Below are positions 1-9,159 of a stretch of DNA of 64,000 bases, in pieces. How positions within the stretch are numbered: the first letter of the stretch is position 1; each line of letters starts with the position of its first letter. The position numbers and the translations under genes are program-made. The notes under the pieces are model-generated. The model was not told the origin of the DNA, searched no databases, and saw nothing but the letters and a program-made list of their open reading frames with translations. Origin of the DNA: Afipia sp. (lineage in GTDB: Bacteria; Pseudomonadota; Alphaproteobacteria; Rhizobiales; Xanthobacteraceae); the NCBI GenBank assembly GCA_017308595.1, contig JAFKER010000005.1, positions 444,950-508,949 of the forward strand, given 5' to 3'.

Positions 1-93
1 TCGACAGAGGAAGGCAACATCCTGACCGAGGACGAGCAATGGGCGAAGCTGCGCCTGGTTACCGACGTCGCGGGCAACGTGTGGGGCACATAG
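1..93 (+). CDS. C-terminal end of an unidentified protein (partial)
   Basis: An open frame runs from the first base to a TAG at 91-93 and gives 30 residues ending in DVAGNVWGT. The rest of the gene lies before the window. The fragment is too short to recognise a family. The next gene follows on the same strand after about 150 bases, so the two could share a transcript, but nothing in the sequence shows it. Confidence 0.45.
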   Translation, partial: STEEGNILTEDEQWAKLRLVTDVAGNVWGT

Positions 94-241
94 CGGCCGG
101 CGATGCGCCGTGCGGCACCCGGAGCGTTCAGCGGGCGCACGTCCACAGCCGGGTGGAAATGCCGGTCCGGGGCTGAGGCTGGAACCATCGTTTCAGGTCG
201 CCGTTGACAGGGGCCAGACGTGGAGCGGAGGCCCTCTCACC

Positions 242-2203
242 TTGAAGAACGAAATGACGACGGCTCCGGCCGCGACTTCGGCACGGGAAGGGTCTGCGCT
301 TCCGGCAGCCGTGATCGCGGCCCTGATCATCGGCGGCCTTTATTTGGGACGGGAAATCTTCGTCCCCATCGCTCTGGCGATTCTGCTCAGCTTCGTGCTT
401 GCGCCCCCCGTCGATTTTCTGGAGCGCTGGCGTCTGCCGCGCGCGGCTGCCGTTCCTGTGGTGGTGGTTCTGGCATTCTTGGTGTTGTTCGGTCTCGGCA
501 GCCTGATCGCCACCCAGATCACTCAGCTTGCGGAGCAGCTTCCCACCTACCAGCAGACGATGCAGAAGAAAATCTCGTCGCTGAAGAGCGCGACCACGGC
601 AGGTCCGCTGGAGCGGGCCGCGGACGTGCTGCAAAGTCTCGGCAAGGAGCTGAACAAGCCGGACAGCGCTGCGGACAAGACCGCGGTGGAGCCGTCGCTG
701 ACGCCCTCGCCGGAGCTGCCGACACGTCCCATTCCCGTGGAGGTTCGCTCGCCGCCGCCGAGCGCGCTGGAGAGTATTTCATCGCTGATCGCGCCGCTGC
801 TGCATCCCCTGGCGACCGTCGGCGTGGTGATCATCTTCGTCGTCTTCATTCTTTTTCAGCGCGAGGACCTGCGCAATCGGCTGATCAAGCTCGCAGGCGC
901 ACATGACCTGCAGCGGGCGACGTCCGCGATGGACGATGCCGCAAGCCGCCTCAGCCGCCTGTTCCTGTCGCAACTCGGACTGAATACCGCGTTCGGTCTG
1001 GTCATAGGGCTGGGCTTGTGGCTGATCGGGGTGCCGAGCGCGATCCTGTGGGGCATTCTCGCGGGCATCATGCGTTTCGTGCCTTACATCGGCGCGTTCG
1101 TCGCGGCGTTCTTTCCGTTGACCCTGGCCGTGGCCGTCGATCCGGGCTGGTCGATGCTGGCGTGGAGCGCGGCGCTGATCCTGATCACCGAATTGCTGGT
1201 GGGACATGCCATCGAGCCGATGCTGTTCGGCCATAGCAGCGGCCTTTCGCCGTTCGCCGTGGTCGTCTCGGCGACCTTCTGGACGGCGCTGTGGGGACCG
1301 ATCGGGCTGGTGCTGGCGACGCCGCTCACCGTCTGCCTTGTCGTGCTGGGCCGTCATGTCGAGCGCCTGAAGTTCTTCGACATCCTGTTCGGCGACCGCC
1401 CCGCATTGTCACCGCCGGAGATTTTCTATCAGCGCATGCTCGCCAACGATCCCGGCGAGGCGGTGGAGAAGGCGGAGGAGTATCTGAAGGAACGCACGCT
1501 TTCTGAGTATTACGAGGAGGTCGCGCTCAAGGGTCTGAAACTCGCCCATGACGATGCCAAGCGCGACCGTCTGCCCGCGCCGCGTCTTGCCGAAATCCGC
1601 AACAGCGTCGTCGAACTGATCGAGGATCTTGCGGACGAGGACGACGACGCGCGCGACGGCGACACCCGCGATGCGGAGGCCGAGGCCGCCATCCATGCCA
1701 GTGCGGCACCGATGCCCGATCTGCCGTTCGTGATCCGTGAAGGGCTGCCGCCCGAGTGGCAGGCGGAGCACCCGGTGCTTTGCGTGGCCGAGCGGAGCGA
1801 CCTCGACGAGGCCGCGGCGCAGATCCTCGCACAGATTCTGTCCAAGCACGGTCTCGGAGCGCGGGTGGCGACGAAGGAAGAGGTGTCGACTGCCGGAATC
1901 TTCCGGCTCGACGGAGACGGCGTGGCGCTGGTTTGCGTGTCGGCCCTCGATGCCGCAAGTCCCGCCTATACCCGTCATGTGGTGCGCAAGCTGCGCCGCA
2001 AGATTCCGCAGGCCCGCGTTCTGGTCTGTCACTGGATGGCGGAGAACGGCCCCGCCGTTCAGGACGCGATCAAGGCCGATGCGGTGGTGACCAGCCTCCA
2101 CGCGGCGGCGCAATACTGCCTCAACCTCGCGCAGCCGGGGGCCGGGGATAACAGCGACGCGCCGACGCCCGCACGCGAGGGCGGGCTGCGCGTCGCAGGA
2201 TAG
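242..2203 (+). CDS. AI-2E/PerM family transporter with long C-terminal extension
   Basis: A polytopic inner-membrane protein of the UPF0118/PerM family, whose members export small molecules or act as ion antiporters; the substrate cannot be read from sequence. Two hydrophobic segments lie near the N-terminus (roughly residues 18-52 and 68-90). A charged loop follows, and then the family's cluster of membrane segments from about residue 185 to 370. The last 270 or so residues are hydrophilic and rich in Glu, Asp and Ala, which makes the protein (653 aa) much longer than the usual 350-400. I chose the TTG at 242 because GGAGG lies 10 bases before it; ATG 254 is the alternative, and the frame is open back to 110. 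Confidence 0.8.
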   Translation: MKNEMTTAPAATSAREGSALPAAVIAALIIGGLYLGREIFVPIALAILLSFVLAPPVDFLERWRLPRAAAVPVVVVLAFLVLFGLGSLIATQITQLAEQLPTYQQTMQKKISSLKSATTAGPLERAADVLQSLGKELNKPDSAADKTAVEPSLTPSPELPTRPIPVEVRSPPPSALESISSLIAPLLHPLATVGVVIIFVVFILFQREDLRNRLIKLAGAHDLQRATSAMDDAASRLSRLFLSQLGLNTAFGLVIGLGLWLIGVPSAILWGILAGIMRFVPYIGAFVAAFFPLTLAVAVDPGWSMLAWSAALILITELLVGHAIEPMLFGHSSGLSPFAVVVSATFWTALWGPIGLVLATPLTVCLVVLGRHVERLKFFDILFGDRPALSPPEIFYQRMLANDPGEAVEKAEEYLKERTLSEYYEEVALKGLKLAHDDAKRDRLPAPRLAEIRNSVVELIEDLADEDDDARDGDTRDAEAEAAIHASAAPMPDLPFVIREGLPPEWQAEHPVLCVAERSDLDEAAAQILAQILSKHGLGARVATKEEVSTAGIFRLDGDGVALVCVSALDAASPAYTRHVVRKLRRKIPQARVLVCHWMAENGPAVQDAIKADAVVTSLHAAAQYCLNLAQPGAGDNSDAPTPAREGGLRVAG

Positions 2204-2300
2204 GGCGACGTTCGCTCCATGCGCGCGGCGTGCTGATATCCCGTGACCGTAAGCCACCGCTTGCCGGGATCGCGATACAATCTCCGCGATAGTGCTGGCC

Positions 2301-2765
2301 TTAGGCTGCGGCGCGGCCGCCTTCCTTCGGGTGCGCCATGCGGAAGCCGATGGCGAGCCTGTTCCATGCATTGATCGCGCCGATCAGCATGGTGAGATTG
2401 ACCTGTTCGGCTTCGTTGAATTCGGCCTTCACGAGATCATAGTCGCGGTCCGGAGCTCCGGTGGCGGCGACCAGCGTCAGGCTTTCGGTCCAGGCCAGCG
2501 CGGCACGTTCGCGCGGCGTGTAAAATGTGGACTCGCGCCATGCGTTCAGCATGTAGAGCCGCATTTCGGTCTCGCCGGCCTTGCGGGCATCGGTCGAATG
2601 CATGTGGATGCAATAGGCGCAGCCGTTGATCTGCGAGGCGCGCATTTTCACCAGTTCGATCAGGCTGTGTTCGAGGCCGCTGGCCTTGATCGCGGCTTCG
2701 AGCGCGCCCATCGCCTTGTAGGCGTCGGGGGCCAGCTTGAAAGGGGCTGCAATTCTCGGGGTCAT
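2301..2765 (-). CDS. Carboxymuconolactone decarboxylase / AhpD-like protein
   Basis: A 154-residue protein of the CMD/AhpD superfamily, helical proteins that include peroxidase-type thiol enzymes. The family's redox motif is intact: Cys49-x-x-Cys52-x-x-x-His56, inside the sequence NGCAYCIHMHS. This points to an alkylhydroperoxidase-like thiol chemistry rather than true decarboxylase activity. The start at 2765 is supported by AGGAG a few bases upstream; the open frame extends further back to 2960 but would overlap the upstream regulator gene. The adjacent wHTH-hydrolase gene ends 147 bases upstream on the same strand, so co-transcription is possible. Confidence 0.85.
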   Translation of the reverse strand: MTPRIAAPFKLAPDAYKAMGALEAAIKASGLEHSLIELVKMRASQINGCAYCIHMHSTDARKAGETEMRLYMLNAWRESTFYTPRERAALAWTESLTLVAATGAPDRDYDLVKAEFNEAEQVNLTMLIGAINAWNRLAIGFRMAHPKEGGRAAA

Positions 2766-2911
2766 TGAAATCTCCTGCAGATAAGCCGGCTTGGCGGTGG
2801 TGAGGGATAGCAGGCGGCTGGCCTGTCGTATGCCTTTATGACGAGGCGGCAGGACCGCATGTGACATCGGGCCGCAAAATTTTGCAAAGAAAATGAAGGC
2901 CGCGATCTCAG

Positions 2912-4114
2912 CTATGACGTGCCGATGAAATCCTCGATCGCCGAGACGAAGAGGTCCCATGACGGCTCGCCGAACAGAGGGACGTGATTTTCGGAATCCA
3001 GCGTCACCAGCCTTGCGCCGGGGATGGACGATGCCAGCAGCCGTCCCTGCGCGAAAGGCACCACATTGTCGTGCCGGGCGTGAATGACAAGAGTCGGTAC
3101 CGTGATCCGGGGCAGGAGTGCTGTGACGTCGATGTCATCGCAGGCCTGGCGCAGGCGTGCCGCCATTTCGCCGGAACATGCGGCGCGTTGCATGTCCGCA
3201 AACCACTTGATCTGCTCCGGCGTGCCGCTGGGAAGATAGATCGAACTGAAGGCCCGCATGAAGGCGGTGCCGTCTTCACCCCAGCCTTGCCGCATCATGG
3301 CGAGAAAGGCCTGTGCCTTTTCATCGTCTGCCGCTTCGCCGCGACGGTTGCGGCCTTCGCTGTATCCGCCATAAAGCACGAGATGGGAGACGCGCTCCGG
3401 ATGACTGACGGCATAAGCTATTGCCGTGGCGCAGCCTTGGGAAAGCCCGAGCAGGGCGAAGCGCGGCACAGTGATTGCTGCGGCGACGGTTTCCAGGTCG
3501 CGCACAAACGCAGCGAATGAAATGTCCTCGACATTGCGATCGGCCAGACCGTTGCCGCGCCCGTCATATCGGGTCAGATGAAACCGGCTGCCGAGCCGCG
3601 CGAAGAGCGGCGAGAAGATCGGGCTGATCCAGTCATATTCGATATGATTGATCCAGTTCGACGTTTTCAACAGCACCGGCCCATGACCGACGCTCGCGAC
3701 GGGGAGCGTGATGCCGTCCGGAGTCTGGCAAAACCGGATGTCCTGTCGCGGAGCTATGGTCTCCCCGGCGGACGGGGCTGGCGATCCTGCATCCGGTTTC
3801 GCGTGGTCTTCATGAACTTCGCCGATAAAACGGACGCCCTTGCGCGGAATGGTTTTGATCAGCGCCTGCCTTGTGCCGTCGTCGCCAATCGCCTTGCGCG
3901 CCGCGTTGATGCGTGTCGCCAGTGTCGACTCGGAAACGATCCGCCCGTGCCAGACATTCTCGATCAGCGCATCGCGCGACACCACATGATCGCGTTGCCG
4001 CACCAGAAATTCGATCAGGTCGAAGACCTGCGGCTCGACGGTCACGGCAGCGCCCCCGAGGCGCAATTCCCGCCGCGCAGGATCGAGTGAGCATTGTCCG
4101 AACCTGAATTGCAT
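2912..4114 (-). CDS. Winged-helix DNA-binding domain fused to alpha/beta hydrolase
   Basis: A 400-residue fusion. Residues 1-100 form an OmpR/CadC-type winged helix (trans_reg_C), with the usual RKAIGDDG...IKTIPRKGVRFIG end. Residues about 125-400 form an alpha/beta hydrolase with nucleophile elbow GLSQG (Ser225), a likely acid Asp349 in RHDN and His377 in ENHVP. So the catalytic triad appears complete. The layout suggests a regulator that senses or turns over a small ester or lactone, but the ligand is unknown. No membrane segment joins the domains, unlike CadC. AAGGA sits 8 bases before the ATG. It is divergent from the small gene at 4234, with about 120 bases between the two starts for a shared control region. 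Confidence 0.85.
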   Translation of the reverse strand: MQFRFGQCSLDPARRELRLGGAAVTVEPQVFDLIEFLVRQRDHVVSRDALIENVWHGRIVSESTLATRINAARKAIGDDGTRQALIKTIPRKGVRFIGEVHEDHAKPDAGSPAPSAGETIAPRQDIRFCQTPDGITLPVASVGHGPVLLKTSNWINHIEYDWISPIFSPLFARLGSRFHLTRYDGRGNGLADRNVEDISFAAFVRDLETVAAAITVPRFALLGLSQGCATAIAYAVSHPERVSHLVLYGGYSEGRNRRGEAADDEKAQAFLAMMRQGWGEDGTAFMRAFSSIYLPSGTPEQIKWFADMQRAACSGEMAARLRQACDDIDVTALLPRITVPTLVIHARHDNVVPFAQGRLLASSIPGARLVTLDSENHVPLFGEPSWDLFVSAIEDFIGTS

Positions 4115-4233
4115 TGCCGCCGTCCTTGCCCGTGTCCGGGCTGCAATCTCAAGGAAAAATCAATGCGGCCTCAAAGCGCGGCTTCGCGACCTGCTTCACC
4201 TTACGTCCTGTGCAGACCGATGGAGAAGCCAAG

Positions 4234-4509
4234 ATGTCGCAATTTCGCAAAACCCCTGACGGCATGATCGATTACGATTTCTACAAGACGGACGCCAACC
4301 GGCTGCGCCGCGAGGCGCGAAACCGGTTTGTCGATCGGGTGGTTTCCGGAGCCGGATGGGCGATCTGCCTGCCGTTCCGGCAGGTGATGCGTTTTGCCGC
4401 CGCGTGGCAGGCGGCCTGGCCAGCGGCGGCGGCAGGGAAGGCCAGCGACAGGCATTTTCTGGTCGGCCTGTGGTCCGGATTGGCGAAGGCCCGCTCGCTG
4501 CTGTGGTGA
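4234..4509 (+). CDS. Small hypothetical protein
   Basis: A 91-residue basic protein beginning MSQFRKTPDGMIDYDFYKTD, with a mixed hydrophobic and Ala/Trp-rich C-terminal half (about residues 38-66) that might be an amphipathic or membrane-associated helix. GGAG lies 8 bases before ATG 4234, which is preferred over the longer frame back to 4114. I do not recognise a family. It stands divergent from the wHTH-hydrolase gene and ends 4 bases before the stop of the convergent META-domain gene. Confidence 0.6.
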   Translation: MSQFRKTPDGMIDYDFYKTDANRLRREARNRFVDRVVSGAGWAICLPFRQVMRFAAAWQAAWPAAAAGKASDRHFLVGLWSGLAKARSLLW

Positions 4510-4513
4510 CTGT

Positions 4514-4927
4514 CTAGTCCATCCGGCTGAGGCGCATCATCTCGAAGCCTTGTCCGTCGAGCAGGATCAGCTTGCGGCGCGCCTCATCGACGCGCCACGC
4601 GCGGACCTTTTCAAGCGTGGCGTGGAATTTCGATTCCTGTTTCATCACGGCGGACGTGCAGGCCATGCGCGTCGAGGCCATCGGCAGGAACTTGATCGCG
4701 GCACCGTCGAACTTCGCGGAGCCCGCATAGCGGTTGCAGCCACCCATGCCGGTGACGATGCCGTCATCGCGAATTTCAAGCGTGGTTTGCAGCCGGTCGA
4801 TGACGCCGCCGCCGTCGATGTCTTCCGCCAGCCATTTGCCGGAAGGCGAACTGGAGGCAGCATAGGCCGCTCCGGCGAGTAGCAGCGCAACAAGTGCAGG
4901 CAAGGTACGTCGGAATACTCTGGTCAT
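4514..4927 (-). CDS. Secreted META-domain protein
   Basis: A 137-residue protein with a clear signal peptide (MTRVFRRTLPALVALLLAG, cleavage after AYA near residue 22), hence periplasmic. The rest matches the META/HslJ-like fold: SGKWLAEDIDGGGVID, then GIVTGMGGCNRYAG, then STRMACTSAVMKQESKF with the two conserved cysteines. Family members are associated with heat-shock or novobiocin resistance (HslJ), but function is not settled. The start at 4927 is chosen because it gives an immediate signal peptide; no good ribosome site is visible, and MSDSR at 4969 is an alternative. Confidence 0.75.
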   Translation of the reverse strand: MTRVFRRTLPALVALLLAGAAYAASSSPSGKWLAEDIDGGGVIDRLQTTLEIRDDGIVTGMGGCNRYAGSAKFDGAAIKFLPMASTRMACTSAVMKQESKFHATLEKVRAWRVDEARRKLILLDGQGFEMMRLSRMD

Positions 4928-5081
4928 GCGGGAATCTTGCGTTGGCGGTCCGGCCCGGCTGTCAGACATGGACGGCGATCTGGGTAAAAACGTGGCCCGT
5001 CGGCGGGCTTGTCGTGCAGGGCAGCTCGGCTGAACACTGAATCTTAAAGCGAGGGTTCTATGTCTCGGAGCAAGAGGACCG

Positions 5082-6164
5082 ATGGCCGCCACTCCGATAT
5101 CACCGTTTGCATACACTGATCGCCGCGTTTGGCGCGCGTGCGCTGCTTTTGTCACGCTGGTGCTGGTGGCGGTGTTGATCGGCATCGGGTTCGTCAATCT
5201 CGCCACTTTGCCGGGCGATGTCGCCAACGCGCCGAACGCGGGCGATATCGCGCTCTACAAGCGCATCATCGCCCACGTGCAGGGCGGCGAATCCTATTAC
5301 ACCGCGGCGGTCCGCGAACTGCGCGAGAACAATTATCCGCTGCGTCCCTTCGTTGTGGTTCGTCCACCGGCTCTGGCCATCGCGCTCGCAGCGATCTCCG
5401 AAGAGGTCGTGCGGCGCGCGTTGCTGGCCGCGCTTGCGGGCATCACCTTTCTGGCCTGGGCGTGGCGGCTGCGCGCCGTTGTCTCATCGCCGGTATTGTA
5501 TGCGTTCTCTCTGATCCTGCTTGCCACCGGCATCGCGCCGGCGATTGTGCCGCAGGCCTATCCGCTGCACGAAGTCTGGGCCGGACTGCTGATCGCATTA
5601 TCGCTTGCTGTGCGCAGGCCGAATGCGTGGATCGCGGCTGTTCTTCTTGGTGTCGCCGCTGCGATCATCCGCGAACTCGCTGCTGCTTACCTTTTGGCGA
5701 TGATGGTGATGGCCTTCAAGGACGGTTGCCGGAAGGAAGCGGCGGCATGGGCCATCGGTCTTGTGATCTTTGCTGCGGCGCTTGCGGTGCATGCGCATGA
5801 CGTGAACGCGCTGGTGACGGCGAGCGATCCCGCGTCGCCAAGCTGGCTGCGCATCGGCGGCTGGTCGTTTGTGCTGCAGACCACGCAATGGAATTTGCTG
5901 CTGGAAGCCGCGCCGCGTTGGCTCGGGGTGATCGTGGTCCCGCTGGCGCTGGCGGGACTGACGGGGAGGCGGGATGACCTCGGCCAGCGGGTGATGCTGG
6001 TCGTGTTCGGCTATGTCGCCGCATTCATCTTTGTCGGCCGCGACAACAATTCCTACTGGGGCCTGATGATCGCGCCGCTCTGGCCGCTTGGCCTCGTCAC
6101 CGCATGGCCAGCGCTCGTTCAGTGCGCTGCCGATCTCCGTGCGTCTCTCGTCCCAAAGAGATAG
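5082..6164 (+). CDS. Polytopic membrane protein, GT-C-like
   Basis: A 360-residue protein with about nine hydrophobic segments. After the first segment (about residues 20-42) comes a periplasmic-type loop with an acidic residue and the phrase ALYKRIIAHVQGGESYY, followed by NYPLRPFVVVRPP. That arrangement recalls membrane glycosyltransferases of the GT-C type (GT39/GT87 relatives), which use polyprenyl-linked sugars. I infer the superfamily from layout only. A gagga motif stands three bases before the ATG. It is divergent from the META gene and is followed by the methyltransferase gene after 191 bases. Confidence 0.6.
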   Translation: MAATPISPFAYTDRRVWRACAAFVTLVLVAVLIGIGFVNLATLPGDVANAPNAGDIALYKRIIAHVQGGESYYTAAVRELRENNYPLRPFVVVRPPALAIALAAISEEVVRRALLAALAGITFLAWAWRLRAVVSSPVLYAFSLILLATGIAPAIVPQAYPLHEVWAGLLIALSLAVRRPNAWIAAVLLGVAAAIIRELAAAYLLAMMVMAFKDGCRKEAAAWAIGLVIFAAALAVHAHDVNALVTASDPASPSWLRIGGWSFVLQTTQWNLLLEAAPRWLGVIVVPLALAGLTGRRDDLGQRVMLVVFGYVAAFIFVGRDNNSYWGLMIAPLWPLGLVTAWPALVQCAADLRASLVPKR

Positions 6165-6272
6165 CCGCCCGCCACGCCGTCAAATGGCCTGTTTTGGGCA
6201 AAATTCGCCTCGAATTCCGGACAAACAAGCTGTGAGTCTGCGGAAAATAACTCTGCTGCGGGCATTTCATTC

Positions 6273-6319
6273 GTGGGCAGATAGTGGTAGCAACCTGCAC
6301 GTAAAACGGTTCTGCCCAC
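6273..6319. promoter_or_regulatory. Inverted repeat before the HTH-methyltransferase gene
   Basis: GTGGGCAGA at 6273-6281 is matched by TCTGCCCAC at 6311-6319, a perfect 9-base inverted repeat with a 29-base spacer. A third partial copy, TGCCCAC, sits at 6342-6348, just ahead of the ATG at 6356. The arrangement could be an operator or a leader hairpin. The gene downstream encodes a helix-turn-helix protein, so autoregulation is a fair guess. Confidence 0.4.
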
Positions 6320-6355
6320 AAATTTCGGCCCACCCGAACCCTGCCCACCGGTCTG

Positions 6356-7699
6356 ATGAAAAACGACCAGCTTCTGGCCCAGATTTCCGAATACTGCCGT
6401 CAGGCAGGCATGGCGGAATCGACGTTCGGCCGCCGCGCGGTGAACGACGGCAAGCTGGTGCACCGGCTGCGCGAGGGCAAGCGCATTACGGTCGATACGC
6501 TGGAGCGGATTCAGGCCTTTCTCGGCGATGGCGTGCCGGTCATCACCGTCCCGGAGCCTCCGATCGAGAAGCGCGATCCCACCGGCAATTTCCGGTTTTT
6601 CGAAAACCGGCAGAAATACCTGCTGTTCGTGCACACCTGCTCGGAAAAGCGGGTGATCGCTGACCGCGTGGCGCTGGAATTGGGGAGTCTCCATCCGCGT
6701 CCACCAGCCTTGCGGGTGTTTGACGCGGGTGTCGGCGACGGCACCGTGATGGCGCGGGTGATGCGTTCGATGCACAGCCGCTTTCCGAACATGCCGTTCT
6801 ATATCGCGGGCAAGGAAATCAGCCTCGAGGACGTGCGGCTGACGCTGCAGAAGGTGCCGGACCGGCTGTTCGAGCATCCGGCGACTGTGTTCGTCCTCAC
6901 CAATATGAATTACGCCGAAGCCCCTTGGCTGGCGCCGAAATCGCCGACCGCTGCCGCCGGGATGATCTGGCGCGAGGTTGCGCTGCGCGGCAACGCCTCC
7001 GGCGATTTTGAAACGCAGATCACCGAGCTACAGCCGTTTCTGGAAGAGAACTGGCGCGCCAGTGTGTCGCCGCGCTCGGGCATGCCGGTCTATGAACGGC
7101 CCATCGCTCTTGTCATTTACCGCGAGGACCATCGCTTTCTGCTCGATGCGATGATTCCGCGTGCGGGCCGTGTCGAGGCCAATTTCGATCTGGTGATTGC
7201 GTCGCAGCCTTACCGCGCCAGATCGTCGCTGAATTTCCGTGCCAAGAAAATCATCGCGCCATTGGCCCGCGCGCTGCGCTCAGGCGGCCGGTTGATCGGA
7301 ATTCACTCCTATGGGCACGATCCCGCAATGGAGATCGTGCAGTCTGTCTGGCCGGGAGAAAATCCTTTCGCGGTCAGCCGCCATGAACTGCTGCGCGCGG
7401 TCAAATACGAACTCGGCGCGGCCGGACGCGACCTTAACTTTAATGCCTATGCGGATAACCGCTCGATCTTCCGGTACGATATGGAAGCGTTGCCCAACGA
7501 GGTGACGGGTCCGATCGGGACCTCGACGGCCTTTGCAGCATGGAACGCAGCGGTGTATGTCGCTCAGGTCGAAGACGATCGCCTGGACGAAGTCACGCAA
7601 AGCGGACGATATCTCGACGCCACCAGAGAGGTTTTGCGCAAGCACAACGGCCTCTGGTTTTACGATGAATCCTACGTCATTTCGCGGCGTCGCGATTGA
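6356..7699 (+). CDS. Helix-turn-helix / SAM-dependent methyltransferase protein
   Basis: A 447-residue protein. Residues 1-60 look like a helix-turn-helix (ESTFGRRAVNDGKLVHRLRE, then ITVDTLERIQAFL). From about residue 118 there is a class I methyltransferase motif I, FDAGVGDGT, and later IASQPYRA and a LRSGGRLIGIHSYG strand typical of the same fold. It lies 139 bases before metK, and ahcY comes next, so the three genes span use, synthesis and by-product removal of S-adenosylmethionine. It may be a SAM-reading regulator or a methyltransferase with its own substrate. No strong ribosome site precedes ATG 6356. I know similar proteins next to metK in this family from memory only. Confidence 0.65.
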   Translation: MKNDQLLAQISEYCRQAGMAESTFGRRAVNDGKLVHRLREGKRITVDTLERIQAFLGDGVPVITVPEPPIEKRDPTGNFRFFENRQKYLLFVHTCSEKRVIADRVALELGSLHPRPPALRVFDAGVGDGTVMARVMRSMHSRFPNMPFYIAGKEISLEDVRLTLQKVPDRLFEHPATVFVLTNMNYAEAPWLAPKSPTAAAGMIWREVALRGNASGDFETQITELQPFLEENWRASVSPRSGMPVYERPIALVIYREDHRFLLDAMIPRAGRVEANFDLVIASQPYRARSSLNFRAKKIIAPLARALRSGGRLIGIHSYGHDPAMEIVQSVWPGENPFAVSRHELLRAVKYELGAAGRDLNFNAYADNRSIFRYDMEALPNEVTGPIGTSTAFAAWNAAVYVAQVEDDRLDEVTQSGRYLDATREVLRKHNGLWFYDESYVISRRRD

Positions 7700-7711
7700 A
7701 CGAATTCCAAG

Positions 7712-7755
7712 GTGTTTTCAGACGAAGCGGATACCGGTTCGGTCTATGAAAACAC
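7712..7755. repeat. Dispersed palindromic repeat in the metK leader
   Basis: GTGTTTTCA (7712-7720) pairs perfectly with TGAAAACAC (7747-7755), with inner GAC/GTC pairs and the core GAAGCGGATACCGGTTCG. I recognise this core, from memory, as a very common palindromic repeat of Rhizobiales genomes. It lies between the methyltransferase stop and metK and could act as an RNA hairpin or weak terminator. Confidence 0.55.
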
Positions 7756-7804
7756 GCCACTCGAAGATAAGCCCCGGCCGGTGGTCAGGGTTTGAAATCC
7801 AAAC

Positions 7805-7820
7805 GGGCCGATCGCGGCCC
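7805..7820 (+). promoter_or_regulatory. Short GC hairpin just before the metK ribosome site
   Basis: GGGCC (7805-7809) and GGCCC (7816-7820) form a 5-bp stem 5 bases ahead of the AAAGG at 7826-7830. A second small pairing, GTTTG with CAAAC, lies just upstream. The leader could be a regulatory RNA, but I cannot match it to any SAM or SAH riboswitch consensus that I know. Confidence 0.3.
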
Positions 7821-7838
7821 ATCTGAAAGGGATTGTTG

Positions 7839-9032
<1,194 letters not shown>

Positions 9033-9041
9033 TTTTCACGA

Positions 9042-9135
9042 CGTCATTCCGGGATGCGCGCTCTTCGCGCGCAGACCCGGAATCTCGAATTTCTGGATTC
9101 CGGGTTCGCTCGCTTCGCTCACGCCCCGGAATGAC
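9042..9135. repeat. Two-part palindromic repeat between metK and ahcY
   Basis: The left half (9042-9083) starts cgtcattccggg and ends cccggaatc around a cgcgc/gcgcg hairpin. The right half (9095-9135) starts ggattccggg and ends ccccggaatgac. Each half folds on itself, and the two halves are also mutual inverted copies. The same layout occurs at 15667-15762 and, split around a GIY-YIG gene, at 12946-13334. The right end lies 24 bases before the ahcY start and so must be transcribed if metK and ahcY share a message. Confidence 0.8.
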
Positions 9136-9159
9136 ATGCAAGAAACAGGAACACATCAC

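Noticed and set aside
1409-2371. A 320-codon minus-strand frame opposite the exporter's 3' end
   Set aside because: Composition is that of an antisense shadow, with no recognisable motif, and it overlaps both neighbouring real genes.
7700-7838. A SAM or SAH riboswitch in the metK leader
   Set aside because: The leader has hairpins, but I could not match the core sequences of SAM-II, SAM/SAH or SAH riboswitches; one hairpin belongs to a common dispersed repeat. A covariance-model search would decide.
9042-9135. A rho-independent terminator between metK and ahcY
   Set aside because: The hairpins are strong but no T-run follows them, and the same sequence occurs elsewhere as a dispersed repeat.
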